Shown: positions 9,218 to 18,087 of the stretch, piece by piece | Layout of the letters: each line of letters starts with the position of its first letter | Position numbering within the stretch: position 1 is the stretch's first letter | Assembly: GCA_965215165.1 (NCBI GenBank) | Contig: CBDCCX010000006.1 | Coordinates: 1,302,001 to 1,366,000, forward strand | From: JANQRZ01 sp965215165 | Lineage (GTDB): Bacteria > Bacteroidota > Rhodothermia > Rhodothermales > JANQRZ01 | DNA length: 64,000 nt | Direction: 5' to 3' | The notes under the pieces: generated by a model | The model's database searches: none | Told to the model about the DNA's origin: nothing | What the model saw: only the letters and a program-made list of their open reading frames with translations | Translations under genes and position numbers: made by a program

Positions 9218-9506
9218 CCGCAACGCAGCGGACGGCCGCGCAGACTCTTCAACGAACAAGAAGCGGGCTCCTTGCGTTGCGCTGTGCATGAAGCGGGAGC
9301 CGTCCAGACTGCGGATGTCCTCTCCGCTTGGGCATGAGTTGGCCTTGCGCTTCGGTGCGAAATGCCTTACTCTCCGCCCCAGCAATGTATCCGTTCCCTT
9401 CGCCCGCTGTGTGCTTCCGTTTCGCGTATCAGCGGGGCTGCTCGTCTAGTACGTCGTTGGTGGTACCGAAGCGGTTAATCGTGCGACGAAGGAGTGATCG
9501 GTCTCC

Positions 9507-10493
9507 ATGCAACAGCCCGCACCTATGACACCGTCTGAACGGCCGGCCGGCACGCAGCGCCGGATTCCGGCCGGGTCTTTCGAGAGCGCCACGGGGCCGA
9601 ACTACGCGCTCCCCGGTCTCTCTCAGGTTTCGCCGCCCCAGCCCCGGCGCATTCCGCCGGCTGTGCTGTTCGGCGCCCTGCTCGTCCTCTTTCTCGGCGC
9701 AGGCGGCATTCTCCTGTTCACGGCTCCCCCTTCTGCCGACGTGTCGGAGGAGGAGGTGACCACGCTGCTCCGGGCGCAGGAGGAGAAGGCCCGCACGCAG
9801 GCGGCCGCCCCTGCCAGCCAACAAGCCGGATCGGCCGTGCTAGAGGTGGAGACGGAGCCCGCCGGGGCCGAGGTGACCCTCGACTATGCCTTCGCCGGGC
9901 AGACGCCGCTCCGCCGAGACCGTCTAGAGGCCCGGTGGTACATCGTGACCGTGCGGCAGGAGGGCTACCAGACGCTCGACACGCTCGTTCACCTTAACGA
10001 CGAGGCGCGTGTGCGGATCGCCCTGTCGCTCGTTCCCTCCGGCGACGGCCCAGGCGACGTCGCCCGCCTAGAGCCCGTCCCGCGACCGGCCGACCCCGTC
10101 TCCCGACCCACGCCGTCGTCCCCGAGGTCTTCGCCCCAAAGCACGGCCCCGGCTGAGCCGACGCGTCTTCGGACGCAGCCGACCTCGCCCAGAGCGACTC
10201 CTCCGGCAGCCGAGCCTACTCTCACGGAACCAGCCGCCGTGGAACCCGCCGCGACGGAACCGGTGCCGCCCGCCGCAGCGCAGCGCGGGACGCTGAGCAT
10301 CGTGGTCCACCCGTGGGGGTCCATCTACATCGACGGCGCGCTGCGGGCCCGCGACACGGACCTCCGCTACGAGACCGAGCTGCCGGTGGGCACGCACCAG
10401 GTCCGCGTCGTGCATCCGACGCTCGGCACGTGGCAGCGCAGCGTGCGCGTCACCCCCGACCAGCCGGTCGCGCTGACGGCTACGCTGAACTAA
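9507..10493 (+). CDS. PEGA-domain membrane protein (paralogue 2)
   Basis: 328 residues: a cytoplasmic-type N-terminal tail, one transmembrane helix at about 50-70 (AVLFGALLVLFLGAGGILLF), the acidic segment DVSEEEVTTLLRAQEE that matches TEAEVEALVRAAQ of paralogue 1, one good PEGA domain (about 110-165, ETEPAGAEVTLDYAFAGQTPL) and a divergent second one at the C terminus (GTLSIVVHPWGSIYIDG). The linker is Pro/Thr/Glu-rich. It is followed after 46 bp by an outer-membrane protein gene, which suggests a shared envelope role. Confidence 0.83.
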   Translation: MQQPAPMTPSERPAGTQRRIPAGSFESATGPNYALPGLSQVSPPQPRRIPPAVLFGALLVLFLGAGGILLFTAPPSADVSEEEVTTLLRAQEEKARTQAAAPASQQAGSAVLEVETEPAGAEVTLDYAFAGQTPLRRDRLEARWYIVTVRQEGYQTLDTLVHLNDEARVRIALSLVPSGDGPGDVARLEPVPRPADPVSRPTPSSPRSSPQSTAPAEPTRLRTQPTSPRATPPAAEPTLTEPAAVEPAATEPVPPAAAQRGTLSIVVHPWGSIYIDGALRARDTDLRYETELPVGTHQVRVVHPTLGTWQRSVRVTPDQPVALTATLN

Positions 10494-10539
10494 CGCTTTG
10501 GCTATCGGACCTACAGCCGGTCCGGTCCCTCCTACCTCT

Positions 10540-11574
10540 ATGCGACTGTTCCACGCGCTGCGGCGAGTTGGCCTGACGACGGCGCTCTGCCTCGCGGCCC
10601 CCGCCTTCGCCCAGGAGGCCCCGCCCTGCACGGGCACGCTCGCCACGGCCCAGGCTTACTACGTCGACCAGGAGTTTGACGTGGCCGAGACTCTACTGCG
10701 CGAGTGCCTCGGCCGCCCCGACGTGGACGACGCGACGGCCATCGAGGTCCACCGCCTGCTCGCCCTCGTCTACCTGCGGCAGGACAACCTCTCCGACGCC
10801 AAGCAGATCGTCATCCGACTCCTGGGCATCGACTTCGACTACACCCCGGACCCGGTCCTCGATCCGCCGACCTACGTCGCGCTCGTCGAGTCCATCAAAG
10901 AGCCGCTTCGCATCGAACGCGAGGCCGCCGCCCCGCAGATCGTCGTCGCCGCGCCCACCGTCCCCGCCGCGCTCTCACCGGAGCCGCTGCCGGTCGCCTA
11001 TCGGGCCTCGCGGTCGCTCTACGCCTACCTCCTCCTGGGAACCGGGAGCTACGGCGGCGAGCGGGGCTTCGACGGCTCGTGGCTGGTCGAGGACTTCGCC
11101 GAGAACGCGGGGTTCGCCGGCGGCGGCGGGGCCGGTTTCAACCTGACGCAGACCCTCGCCGTCAGCCTGTCGTACCGGTTCCAGTACGTGCCTGCTCTGT
11201 TCCAGGAGCGGTCCGGCGACCGACTCAGCGCCGTCGGCGACTCCATCAACGGGGACTCGTCCAGCAAGTGGCTTCACCTGGCGAGCCTCTCCGGCCGCAC
11301 GTACTACCGGCCGTTTGGGCGCGCCTCGTCCTACGTCGAGCTGGGCCTCATCGCCTCGCGGAGCCGGATCAACGACGCCGTGAAGACCGGCCTCGGTCCT
11401 CGCGGGGCGGTCGGACTCGACTATGCTCTATCGCGCCAGGTCGGGGCCTTTGCAGAGCTGAGCGCCGCGATCCTGCTCCCCGGCGACGCCGTGGACCACA
11501 TCGACACGAGCGGCGGCAGCGACCTGCTCTCGTTCGCCGAGCTAGGCGTGCGCTACCAGATCAAAGCGTGGTAG
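10540..11574 (+). CDS. Outer-membrane beta-barrel protein with N-terminal TPR-like region
   Basis: 344 residues with a signal peptide ending at AFAQ. A helical, TPR-like region (about 30-115, AQAYYVDQEFDVAETLLREC) is followed by a porin-like beta-barrel (about 160-344) with alternating aromatic strands (LAVSLSYRFQYVP, YVELGLIASRSRI) and a C-terminal strand ending LGVRYQIKAW. The ATG at 10540 starts a proper signal sequence; an upstream methionine at 10498 does not. It probably forms an envelope unit with the two PEGA proteins. Function unknown. Confidence 0.75.
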   Translation: MRLFHALRRVGLTTALCLAAPAFAQEAPPCTGTLATAQAYYVDQEFDVAETLLRECLGRPDVDDATAIEVHRLLALVYLRQDNLSDAKQIVIRLLGIDFDYTPDPVLDPPTYVALVESIKEPLRIEREAAAPQIVVAAPTVPAALSPEPLPVAYRASRSLYAYLLLGTGSYGGERGFDGSWLVEDFAENAGFAGGGGAGFNLTQTLAVSLSYRFQYVPALFQERSGDRLSAVGDSINGDSSSKWLHLASLSGRTYYRPFGRASSYVELGLIASRSRINDAVKTGLGPRGAVGLDYALSRQVGAFAELSAAILLPGDAVDHIDTSGGSDLLSFAELGVRYQIKAW

Positions 11575-11644
11575 CCCCGAGCGGGCGCGAAACTTCGTGG
11601 CGACCTCGGGATTAACGACGCCCCGCTCGCTGGCCCCTGCGCTC

Positions 11645-12145
11645 ATGCTCTTCCCCGACCTCCCCGCCGACGCCCGCGTCTGGATCTTCACTGCCGACCG
11701 GCCTCTCCGCTCTGCCGAGAGCAGCGCGCTGCTCGAGGCCGTCAACCGGTTCACCGCTCAGTGGACCTCCCACGGCCGGCCGGTGCCGGGCCGCGCTGCG
11801 CTCCTGGACGAGCGCTTTCTCGCGGTGGCGGCCCGCCTTCCGGGCGGGGTGTCGGGATGTGGGATCGACAGCTTGGTGCACGCCGTCGAGGAGGCGGGAC
11901 GGTCGGCTGGCCTCGCGTGGCTGGACGGGTTGCAGGTCGTCTGGCGCGGCCGGAGCGGAGCGGTGCAGGCCGGTCCCCGCGCTGCCTTCCGCAAGCAGGT
12001 GCGCGCCGGAGCCGTCACGGCCGAGACGCCGGTTTTCCTCACGACGCTCGACACGCTCGGGGGTCTCCGCGACGGCGGCTTGGAGCGACCGGCGGGCGAG
12101 ACGTGGCACGCGCGCGTCTTCCGGCTCCCGGCCCTGAGCGCCTGA
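11645..12145 (+). CDS. Conserved Bacteroidota protein often labelled 'ABC transporter ATPase'
   Basis: 166 residues with no Walker motifs, so the common database label would be misleading. The pattern ARVWIFTADRPL, AQWTSHG, VSGCGIDSLVHAVEE, FRKQVRAGAVTAETPVF and ETWHARVF matches a small cytosolic protein family that I recall as widespread in Bacteroidota. Function unknown. The ATG at 11645 matches where homologues start. The strand and position leave it free-standing between an outer-membrane protein and an L,D-transpeptidase gene. Confidence 0.75.
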   Translation: MLFPDLPADARVWIFTADRPLRSAESSALLEAVNRFTAQWTSHGRPVPGRAALLDERFLAVAARLPGGVSGCGIDSLVHAVEEAGRSAGLAWLDGLQVVWRGRSGAVQAGPRAAFRKQVRAGAVTAETPVFLTTLDTLGGLRDGGLERPAGETWHARVFRLPALSA

Positions 12146-12260
12146 TCTCCGTGGACCAGCCCGGCTTCGCCGAGGTCGAGTGCGCTGGCCCCGTGGGCTC
12201 CCTAGACGAGCGGACCCGAGCAAGACACCGCGCGTATAGCCGGACGCCTTCCCACCCACC

Positions 12261-12290
12261 GCTCTCGCCATGCGAGCTCTCGCCATGCGA
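12261..12290 (+). repeat. 15-bp tandem duplication covering a start codon
   Basis: Two perfect copies of GCTCTCGCCATGCGA at 12261-12275 and 12276-12290. Each carries an ATG in the same frame, so the L,D-transpeptidase gene has two equivalent starts (12270 and 12285). Confidence 0.95.
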
Positions 12291-13217
12291 AACGCCCTGC
12301 TCGCCCTCCTGCTCGCTGCGCCCGTGCTTGCCGTGCACGCGCAGGAGACGACCCACTTCCGCCAGAAGAACATCGCTGAGGTGATCGAGCGCCGCAGCGG
12401 CGACCTCGAGGACGTGCCGGAGGTGTTCTACGACTACCACGTCGTCCGCGACGACTCGCGCCTCGAAGCCCGTCTCAAGCTCTACCGCCGCTACGGCGAG
12501 GAGAACAAGGGCCTTCTCCAGCTCCTCAACCGCAACGACCTGGAGAACCTCCGCCTGGGCGATACGCTCGTGGTCCCGACCGACGTGACGCTCGACTTCC
12601 GGGCCTACTCGCCCTTCCCGCGCACCTATCCCGGCGGGCGCAGCATCGAGAAGCTGGTCGTCCTCGACAAGAGCATCCAGGCCTTCGGGGCCTACGAGTG
12701 GGGGCGGCTGGCGCGGTGGGGCATCATCAACACCGGCACCGAGAGCGCGCGCACGCCGAGCGGCCGCTTCAACGTCAACTGGAAGCAGCCGCACCGCGTC
12801 TCGACGCTCAGCCCCGGCTACGGCTCGGGCGCGCCCGACGCCGAGCTGTGGGAGATGTACTGGGTGATGAACATCCACGAGGCGCGCGGCATCCACCTCC
12901 ACCAGTACGCCCTCCCGATGGGCGGCCCCGCCAGCCACGGCTGCGTCCGCCTCTCCGACCCCGACGCCCGCTGGCTCTACGCCTGGACCGATACCTGGGA
13001 CAAGACCGGCGGCGACGCGATCTCGTCGGTCGGCGCGACGGTCCACCACCAGGGCACGATGGTGCTGGTCATCGGGCACGACATCGTGGGGCAGCCGACC
13101 CCGTTTCTCTTCCGCGAGGGCTACCCGGTGCTCCGGCGCGTCCGCCTCCCGGCCTCGCCCTACGACCTCCCCGCCGGCACCCCGCAGCAGGAGCGCTTCG
13201 ACCGCCTCCAAGGCTGA
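12285..13217 (+). CDS. L,D-transpeptidase (YkuD domain) protein
   Basis: Periplasmic peptidoglycan enzyme that forms 3-3 cross-links or attaches proteins to peptidoglycan. A signal peptide (MRNALLALLLAAPVLAVHAQ) is followed by a helical region with a LysM-like segment (LLQLLNRNDLENLRLGDTLVVP, about 80-105) and a YkuD catalytic domain. The domain includes IHGTG-like and HGCVRLSDPDA motifs; the Cys of HGCVR is the nucleophile. 310 residues from the second ATG, 315 from the first. It converges with the T9SS-domain remnant 3 bp downstream. Confidence 0.9.
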   Translation: MRNALLALLLAAPVLAVHAQETTHFRQKNIAEVIERRSGDLEDVPEVFYDYHVVRDDSRLEARLKLYRRYGEENKGLLQLLNRNDLENLRLGDTLVVPTDVTLDFRAYSPFPRTYPGGRSIEKLVVLDKSIQAFGAYEWGRLARWGIINTGTESARTPSGRFNVNWKQPHRVSTLSPGYGSGAPDAELWEMYWVMNIHEARGIHLHQYALPMGGPASHGCVRLSDPDARWLYAWTDTWDKTGGDAISSVGATVHHQGTMVLVIGHDIVGQPTPFLFREGYPVLRRVRLPASPYDLPAGTPQQERFDRLQG

Positions 13218-13219
13218 GT

Positions 13220-13507
13220 CTAACGGAGGAGCGTCAGACGACCACTCCGTACCTCCACCTCCGTTTCTAGGCGGTAGATGTAAACGCCAGCGGCTAGGCC
13301 TGCCCCGTCAAGAACCACTTTGTGCTGACCTGCCTCGGCTGGGGCGTCCACGAGCACGGCGGCCTCCCGCCCAAGCACATCGTAGACAGTGAGACGGATG
13401 GTGCCGGCCCTGGCGAGGCCAAAGCGGAGAGTAGTGGTGCGGGTGAAGGGGTTTGGGTAAGCGTCAACAGCAGCGGTGCTCTCTGCGCGGTGACGGCTTG
13501 CCGACGC
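13220..13507 (-). pseudogene. T9SS C-terminal sorting domain cut off by an in-frame stop
   Basis: In the same minus-strand frame as the beta-helix gene, just after its TAA (13508-13510), the reading continues as a complete T9SS type A domain: AYPNPFTRTTTLRFGLA, IRLTVYDVLGREAAVLV, then GLAAGVYIYRLETE and a TAG at 13220. Nothing else separates the two parts. As sequenced, the passenger is made without its sorting signal. Causes could be a nonsense mutation, a sequencing error or readthrough. Confidence 0.85.
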
Positions 13508-15205
13508 TTAGGTATCACGCACGGCTGCACAAGCCTCTGGTGTCTCAAGCCGATCACAGAGCTGAGCGAGGTAGAGCGAGCGCGGCAGGAGGCCCGGACG
13601 ATTTGCGCCTTCGATGTAGCCAGCAGTCACGTTAGGAGGAAGGGAGACGCTAGGAGGGTCGTAGAAGGGTCCTGCCGTCCCACTGATATTCCCCGACCCG
13701 CCAATGGCGAGGTTTTGAGCGGTCGGCGGCTTCTCTACGACGAGCACAGAAGGATCTTCCATTGAGGCATTCCACGCGATGCAGTTCGCGCATGCCCAAC
13801 CGTGACCACTACCACCACTCCCTCTATTCCCTAGATGTAATCGGCGTTCGTAACGAGTAGGATTTCCCGAACCATCAAGTAGCAGATTTTCCTCATAATG
13901 ATTATCGAACAAGACACCTGTCGACCATCGCTGATGAGCCTGACTGTTGCCGTTGGATTGTTCTGCTGTGTTATCCAGAAACACTATACCTGAGTCATAG
14001 GAAGTTCCATTCACTATATAGGATGGCCTACCCCTTATAGTTCTATTGTTCTGAAAGAGGGATAGCTGTGTATAATGGGTGCTGAAGCTGTATCGCCGCC
14101 TGCTCTCCTCCAGTGAGTGCGGATAGAGAGCTTGGCAGTTTAACACCGTTACATGGAGAGCTGATTGAAGAGCGATCCCAGAGCGCACGAAGTGTAATGC
14201 TGTGACATTTTTAGCCCACACATTCCTAACGTCGCTAAAGTATACTCCGTCCCAAGCGTGATTTTCGGCAGTCGAGTCTTCAGTCACGATGTCTATGCGG
14301 ATATCTTCTACCCCTACCCTTTCGACTGTGTCTGCATTGTCTCGCAGATAGATATACGCCAGAGATATTGCAGTGTCAAACGTGTAGAAAAACGGTGCAT
14401 CCACGGTGATCGATGTACCAACGGTATCAGTGATCGTTCGGGCGTAGGCCACTGGCCACTCTCCAGGTTCCCACGGAGGAGCACCAGCTGTTCCGCCAGA
14501 ATCCACAGCGGCGATCCATTCCGGAGTCGATGGATGAAACACGACGATGTCTTCGCCCGGAGTGTAAAGCTCTGGTCTCGCTACATTGAAGGAGTAGGCT
14601 CCCGTTGGCACCAGGTCATCAGTAATGTGGGTGGTGTCCCGACCCAGGTCCCTCGTAGCAATCTTATTCCTATCTGCGGGCGACCCTACAAGCACCCCTA
14701 CGCCGACTTTGACCACAGCGCTTGAATTGGTTCCCGTTCTCAGGAGTACTGTGTTGGAATCTGGGTTTGCACCGCTGCCGACACCCCGCAAGACAACGCC
14801 GTTTCGCTCAATCGCCAGGGAATTTGTCACCTCGTAGATGCCAGCCTCCAGAAGCACAGCCCCTCGGAAACCGTCTAGGTTGGGATTCAGACCACCCACC
14901 GAATCTAGGACAGCCTGAATGCGCCCTGTGTTATCGCCAGGGACGGGTTGAAGCGTTGCCACCACCGGCACAGTCGGAAGTGGGACACCTCCGCCACGAT
15001 AGCCGGCATGCGAGAAATCTGGGATGCGCTCGCCGCGAACGACCTTGTAGACGAGGCTATCGGTACTTGGATCGCAGTTGAGGTAGTGGACGAGTCGGGA
15101 CTGCCAACCCTCCGCAGAGGTACAGCCATTTTGCGAAGCAGCCGTGTGGGCAGTCAGTAGAACAAAGGAAGCGAGAACCAGATGCGAAAAGAGAAAAGAG
15201 CGCAT
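13508..15205 (-). CDS. Secreted parallel beta-helix (pectate-lyase-like) protein, truncated before its T9SS domain
   Basis: 565 residues from the ATG at 15205, which begins a good signal peptide (MRSFLFSHLVLASFVLLTAH). The body has the pattern of a right-handed beta-helix lyase or epimerase: GAVLLEAGIYEVTNSLAI, GVVLRGVGSG, then repeated V/I-rich coils with WDGVYFSDVRNVWAKNV and a late GxVFLDNTAEQSNGN. Such proteins act on surface or environmental polysaccharides. It ends RLETPEACAAVRDT followed by TAA. Base composition is visibly less GC-rich than its neighbours, which suggests transfer. Exact substrate family not assigned. Confidence 0.75.
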   Translation of the reverse strand: MRSFLFSHLVLASFVLLTAHTAASQNGCTSAEGWQSRLVHYLNCDPSTDSLVYKVVRGERIPDFSHAGYRGGGVPLPTVPVVATLQPVPGDNTGRIQAVLDSVGGLNPNLDGFRGAVLLEAGIYEVTNSLAIERNGVVLRGVGSGANPDSNTVLLRTGTNSSAVVKVGVGVLVGSPADRNKIATRDLGRDTTHITDDLVPTGAYSFNVARPELYTPGEDIVVFHPSTPEWIAAVDSGGTAGAPPWEPGEWPVAYARTITDTVGTSITVDAPFFYTFDTAISLAYIYLRDNADTVERVGVEDIRIDIVTEDSTAENHAWDGVYFSDVRNVWAKNVTALHFVRSGIALQSALHVTVLNCQALYPHSLEESRRRYSFSTHYTQLSLFQNNRTIRGRPSYIVNGTSYDSGIVFLDNTAEQSNGNSQAHQRWSTGVLFDNHYEENLLLDGSGNPTRYERRLHLGNRGSGGSGHGWACANCIAWNASMEDPSVLVVEKPPTAQNLAIGGSGNISGTAGPFYDPPSVSLPPNVTAGYIEGANRPGLLPRSLYLAQLCDRLETPEACAAVRDT

Positions 15206-15328
15206 GGAAACAGGGGCAAAGGTGCGAGAAAAGAGAGTTCCTCTGTGAATATAAGGGAAAGGACGTTCCGTCGCGCGGCAACTAAATTTAGGGTCGTGCA
15301 GTTGACCCGTCCTTTGCTTCACTCTACG

Positions 15329-17227
15329 ATGTTCCCGCCCACACCTCGCAGCGAGAGCGCTTCGACCGACTCCGCAGCGGGTCCTAACACCGACAGCTTG
15401 GAGACCTTCCTCTTCTACCTCGGCCGGCCTGACGGTCCTAGCGCTGAGGTCCTCCTTCGCCGCGCAGCCGCGCACCTCGCGCGCGTGATGCCCGACGCGG
15501 GCGTCCCCCTCGAAACGAGCCTGACGCTCCTCGACGGCCTCAACGGCGGCTGGTGCCGGGTCGAGCCGAGCGGCACCGTCGGGCTACCTGTCCTGGACGA
15601 GCACGTAGATGACGAGCAGGCCGTCCTCGTCTTCGGCGACCTCACCGGCGTGCCGGAAGACGAGACCGCGCGCCGGATCGCGCGCGAGGGCGTCGAGGAC
15701 GCCTCCGAGTTGGACGGCTCGTTCGGGGCGGTGGTCGTCCATCGGCCTACGGGACAGGTCAACCTGCTGACGGACTGCCTCGGGTCGCGGGCGCTCCGGT
15801 ACTTCGCCGGGGAGGATTTCCTCCTGGCTGCGCCGCACGACCTGACGCTGCTGGCCTCCGGCCTGGTCGAGGTGTCCCTCGACCTGGTCTCGGTAGCGAG
15901 CAGTGTAACTACCGGGTGGTCGCTCAGGGGCCGCAGCCTCCTTCGCGGCGTTGCCACAAGCCGGCCTGACGAGCGCGTCCATTGGCAGCACGGTGCGCTC
16001 AGGCGCGAAGAGACTTTCCTGATCGACCCCGGCCGGCGGATCGCCGTGGGCGACAAGAGGCGGATTCGCCAGCAGGTCGAGGCCATGGCTGAGGTCGCCC
16101 GCGAGGGCGCACGCGCCTTTGCGAGCCGGTGGCCCCAGGCCGGCATCCAACTCACGGCCGGCATGGACAGCCGCGCCGCGATGGCCGCGATCCTGCCGTC
16201 GCTCGACCGGGAGCGGACCTTCGTACAAACCACCGGCTACCCCAACAGCCCCGACGTGCGGACGGCGCGGCGGATCGCCGAACACTACGGGCTGACCTTC
16301 AAGCGAACGGAGCCGCAAGCGCCCTCCTCGGGAGGGTTCCTGAAGACGGTGGACCTGTTTGCCTTCTCGATGAACGGGGACACGAATGCTAAGCGCGCCC
16401 CCCAGGTGGACGGCACCTACGCCGAGCGCGACAGCGCTCTGTCGTGGGGCGGTGCTGCAGCCATCTTCCGTGGTCACTACTACTCGCGCACAGCTAACCG
16501 TCCCCTCGGACTTCAGGATGCGCTGGACAAATTCCGCACTGCACGATCTGGGAGGCACCTTGCCTTTGACCCTCGCGTTGAGGAGGGGCTAGCCCGCCGC
16601 GTGGAGGAAACTGTAAGGCACTACGCCGGAGCCTCGACCGATGGGTACGACATCCTCGACCTCCTATATGCCCAGGAGCGCGCCTGTGTCTGGGACGCGC
16701 TCAAAGACCGGTTCACCTGGACATCGACCGCCTTTTGGACACCGTTCAGAGATCGTCGCCTAGTGAGGATGGCCTACCGCCTCCCTGCCCCAATCAGCGA
16801 GTACGCTCGCATCCACGAGACGCTCATTCGCCAAACCCTTCCCTGGGCCTACTGGGTCCGGTGCAACTACGAGACGCTGATGCCGCTGGAGATGGCTGGC
16901 GCGGCCCGGCCTCTGCTGAAGCGCCTGGACCGCCGCGCTCGGCGCGTGGCCGCGAGGCTTAAGGCTCGGAGCGCGCCGACCGCCGAGCACGCAGGCCATG
17001 AGCAGGCACAGGCCGCGATGTTCGCCGGCCCCCTCGCCGATCCGATCCGGGACCTCCTCACGCAGACGAGCAGCATCTCGTTGGAGTTATTCGGACGCGA
17101 AGAACTCGAGCGCCTGCTGCGCGAGCACACCGAGGGCACCCATGACCACGTCCAAGTGCTCGGCCGGCTGGTCACCGCCGAGCGGTGGCTGCACCTCGCC
17201 CGCGCCTTCGCCGACGTGCCGAGCTAG
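15329..17227 (+). CDS. Asparagine synthetase-like protein without an N-terminal catalytic cysteine
   Basis: 632 residues. The N-terminal half resembles a class II glutamine amidotransferase fold (ASELDGSFGAVVVHRPTG, LLTDCLGSRALRYF) but lacks the Cys right after Met, so it should not hydrolyse glutamine. The C-terminal half has a PP-loop ATP pyrophosphatase motif, LTAGMDSR (275-282). Such 'dead-GATase' proteins occur in polysaccharide and peptide-modification loci rather than in asparagine synthesis. It is divergent from the beta-helix gene (124 bp between starts) and next to a sulfotransferase, which hints at surface glycan work. Function not established. Confidence 0.72.
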   Translation: MFPPTPRSESASTDSAAGPNTDSLETFLFYLGRPDGPSAEVLLRRAAAHLARVMPDAGVPLETSLTLLDGLNGGWCRVEPSGTVGLPVLDEHVDDEQAVLVFGDLTGVPEDETARRIAREGVEDASELDGSFGAVVVHRPTGQVNLLTDCLGSRALRYFAGEDFLLAAPHDLTLLASGLVEVSLDLVSVASSVTTGWSLRGRSLLRGVATSRPDERVHWQHGALRREETFLIDPGRRIAVGDKRRIRQQVEAMAEVAREGARAFASRWPQAGIQLTAGMDSRAAMAAILPSLDRERTFVQTTGYPNSPDVRTARRIAEHYGLTFKRTEPQAPSSGGFLKTVDLFAFSMNGDTNAKRAPQVDGTYAERDSALSWGGAAAIFRGHYYSRTANRPLGLQDALDKFRTARSGRHLAFDPRVEEGLARRVEETVRHYAGASTDGYDILDLLYAQERACVWDALKDRFTWTSTAFWTPFRDRRLVRMAYRLPAPISEYARIHETLIRQTLPWAYWVRCNYETLMPLEMAGAARPLLKRLDRRARRVAARLKARSAPTAEHAGHEQAQAAMFAGPLADPIRDLLTQTSSISLELFGREELERLLREHTEGTHDHVQVLGRLVTAERWLHLARAFADVPS

Positions 17228-17265
17228 CGCTCCGGGCTGCGGCAGGCGGCTGGAACGGCCTGCGG

Positions 17266-18087
17266 CTAGAGCGACCATTCGTCGAACGAGCGGCCGGTCA
17301 GCGCCCGGAGCCGCTCCACATCCGGCCCGAGGCGTTCGACGAGGTAGGCCCGCTGGGCCTCTGAGAGCTGTGGCCTCTCGATGGGCTGCTTCTTGGTGAG
17401 GTGCTTCGGCAGAAACGGCTTCAGCACGCGGCGCAGGCGCGGGCTTTTCACCCGAGTGGTCAGCTCGGACGGACGCATCTTGTTCGCGCTGACGTGGTGG
17501 CGCTCGTTAAAGGCATCTGACTCGAACGGCGACACGCCGATGAAGCGGAAGACCTCCTGGAGCACGCGGTGGGTGTCGCGCCGAAGCTCCTCCGAGGTGA
17601 TGATCAGCAGCTGGCCGAGCGGGAAGTGTTCGAGGTAGGGCTCGAGCTGGTAGTGGTACCGGCTCGTGTCCAGGTGCGGCTCGATCATCGGGCTCTGGAA
17701 GAACGCCTCGAACGTCCGCCCCGTCCGGCCGCGTGCCGTGTTGTGGATGTACCCCGAGAGGAAGCGCTCGATGGGGTCGCGCAGCACGTAGACGAGCCGG
17801 ACGTCCGGGTTGGCCTCGTGCAGGAGCCGCGGGGTGTCGTCTCCGTAGCGGTGCCGCTTCGAGTACTCCGGCGAGACGTCGCCGTAGGCTTTGGCCTCCT
17901 CCTTGAAGAGGCTGCGGTACCAGTCGAAGCCACGCTGGTACGTCCCGTGCTTGACCGGGATGAAGAAGTTACACTCCTTCTTCGAGGTCATCGTCACCTC
18001 GGGATGGACCTTGAGGTAGCGGTGGAGGCTCGACGTTCCCCCCTTCATGGTGCCAATTACAGAGAATGTCGGGACGGTAGCAGTCAT
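17266..18087 (-). CDS. Sulfotransferase family protein
   Basis: 273 residues. The N-terminal VIGTMKGGTSSLHRYL is the 5'-phosphosulfate-binding loop of PAPS-dependent sulfotransferases (Lys/Gly/Thr/Ser). YVLRDPIERFLSGY supplies the 3'-phosphate-binding Arg and Ser. It resembles heparan-sulfate-type or carbohydrate sulfotransferases that sulfate glycans. It faces the asparagine-synthetase-like gene tail to tail. Acceptor unknown. Confidence 0.87.
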   Translation of the reverse strand: MTATVPTFSVIGTMKGGTSSLHRYLKVHPEVTMTSKKECNFFIPVKHGTYQRGFDWYRSLFKEEAKAYGDVSPEYSKRHRYGDDTPRLLHEANPDVRLVYVLRDPIERFLSGYIHNTARGRTGRTFEAFFQSPMIEPHLDTSRYHYQLEPYLEHFPLGQLLIITSEELRRDTHRVLQEVFRFIGVSPFESDAFNERHHVSANKMRPSELTTRVKSPRLRRVLKPFLPKHLTKKQPIERPQLSEAQRAYLVERLGPDVERLRALTGRSFDEWSL

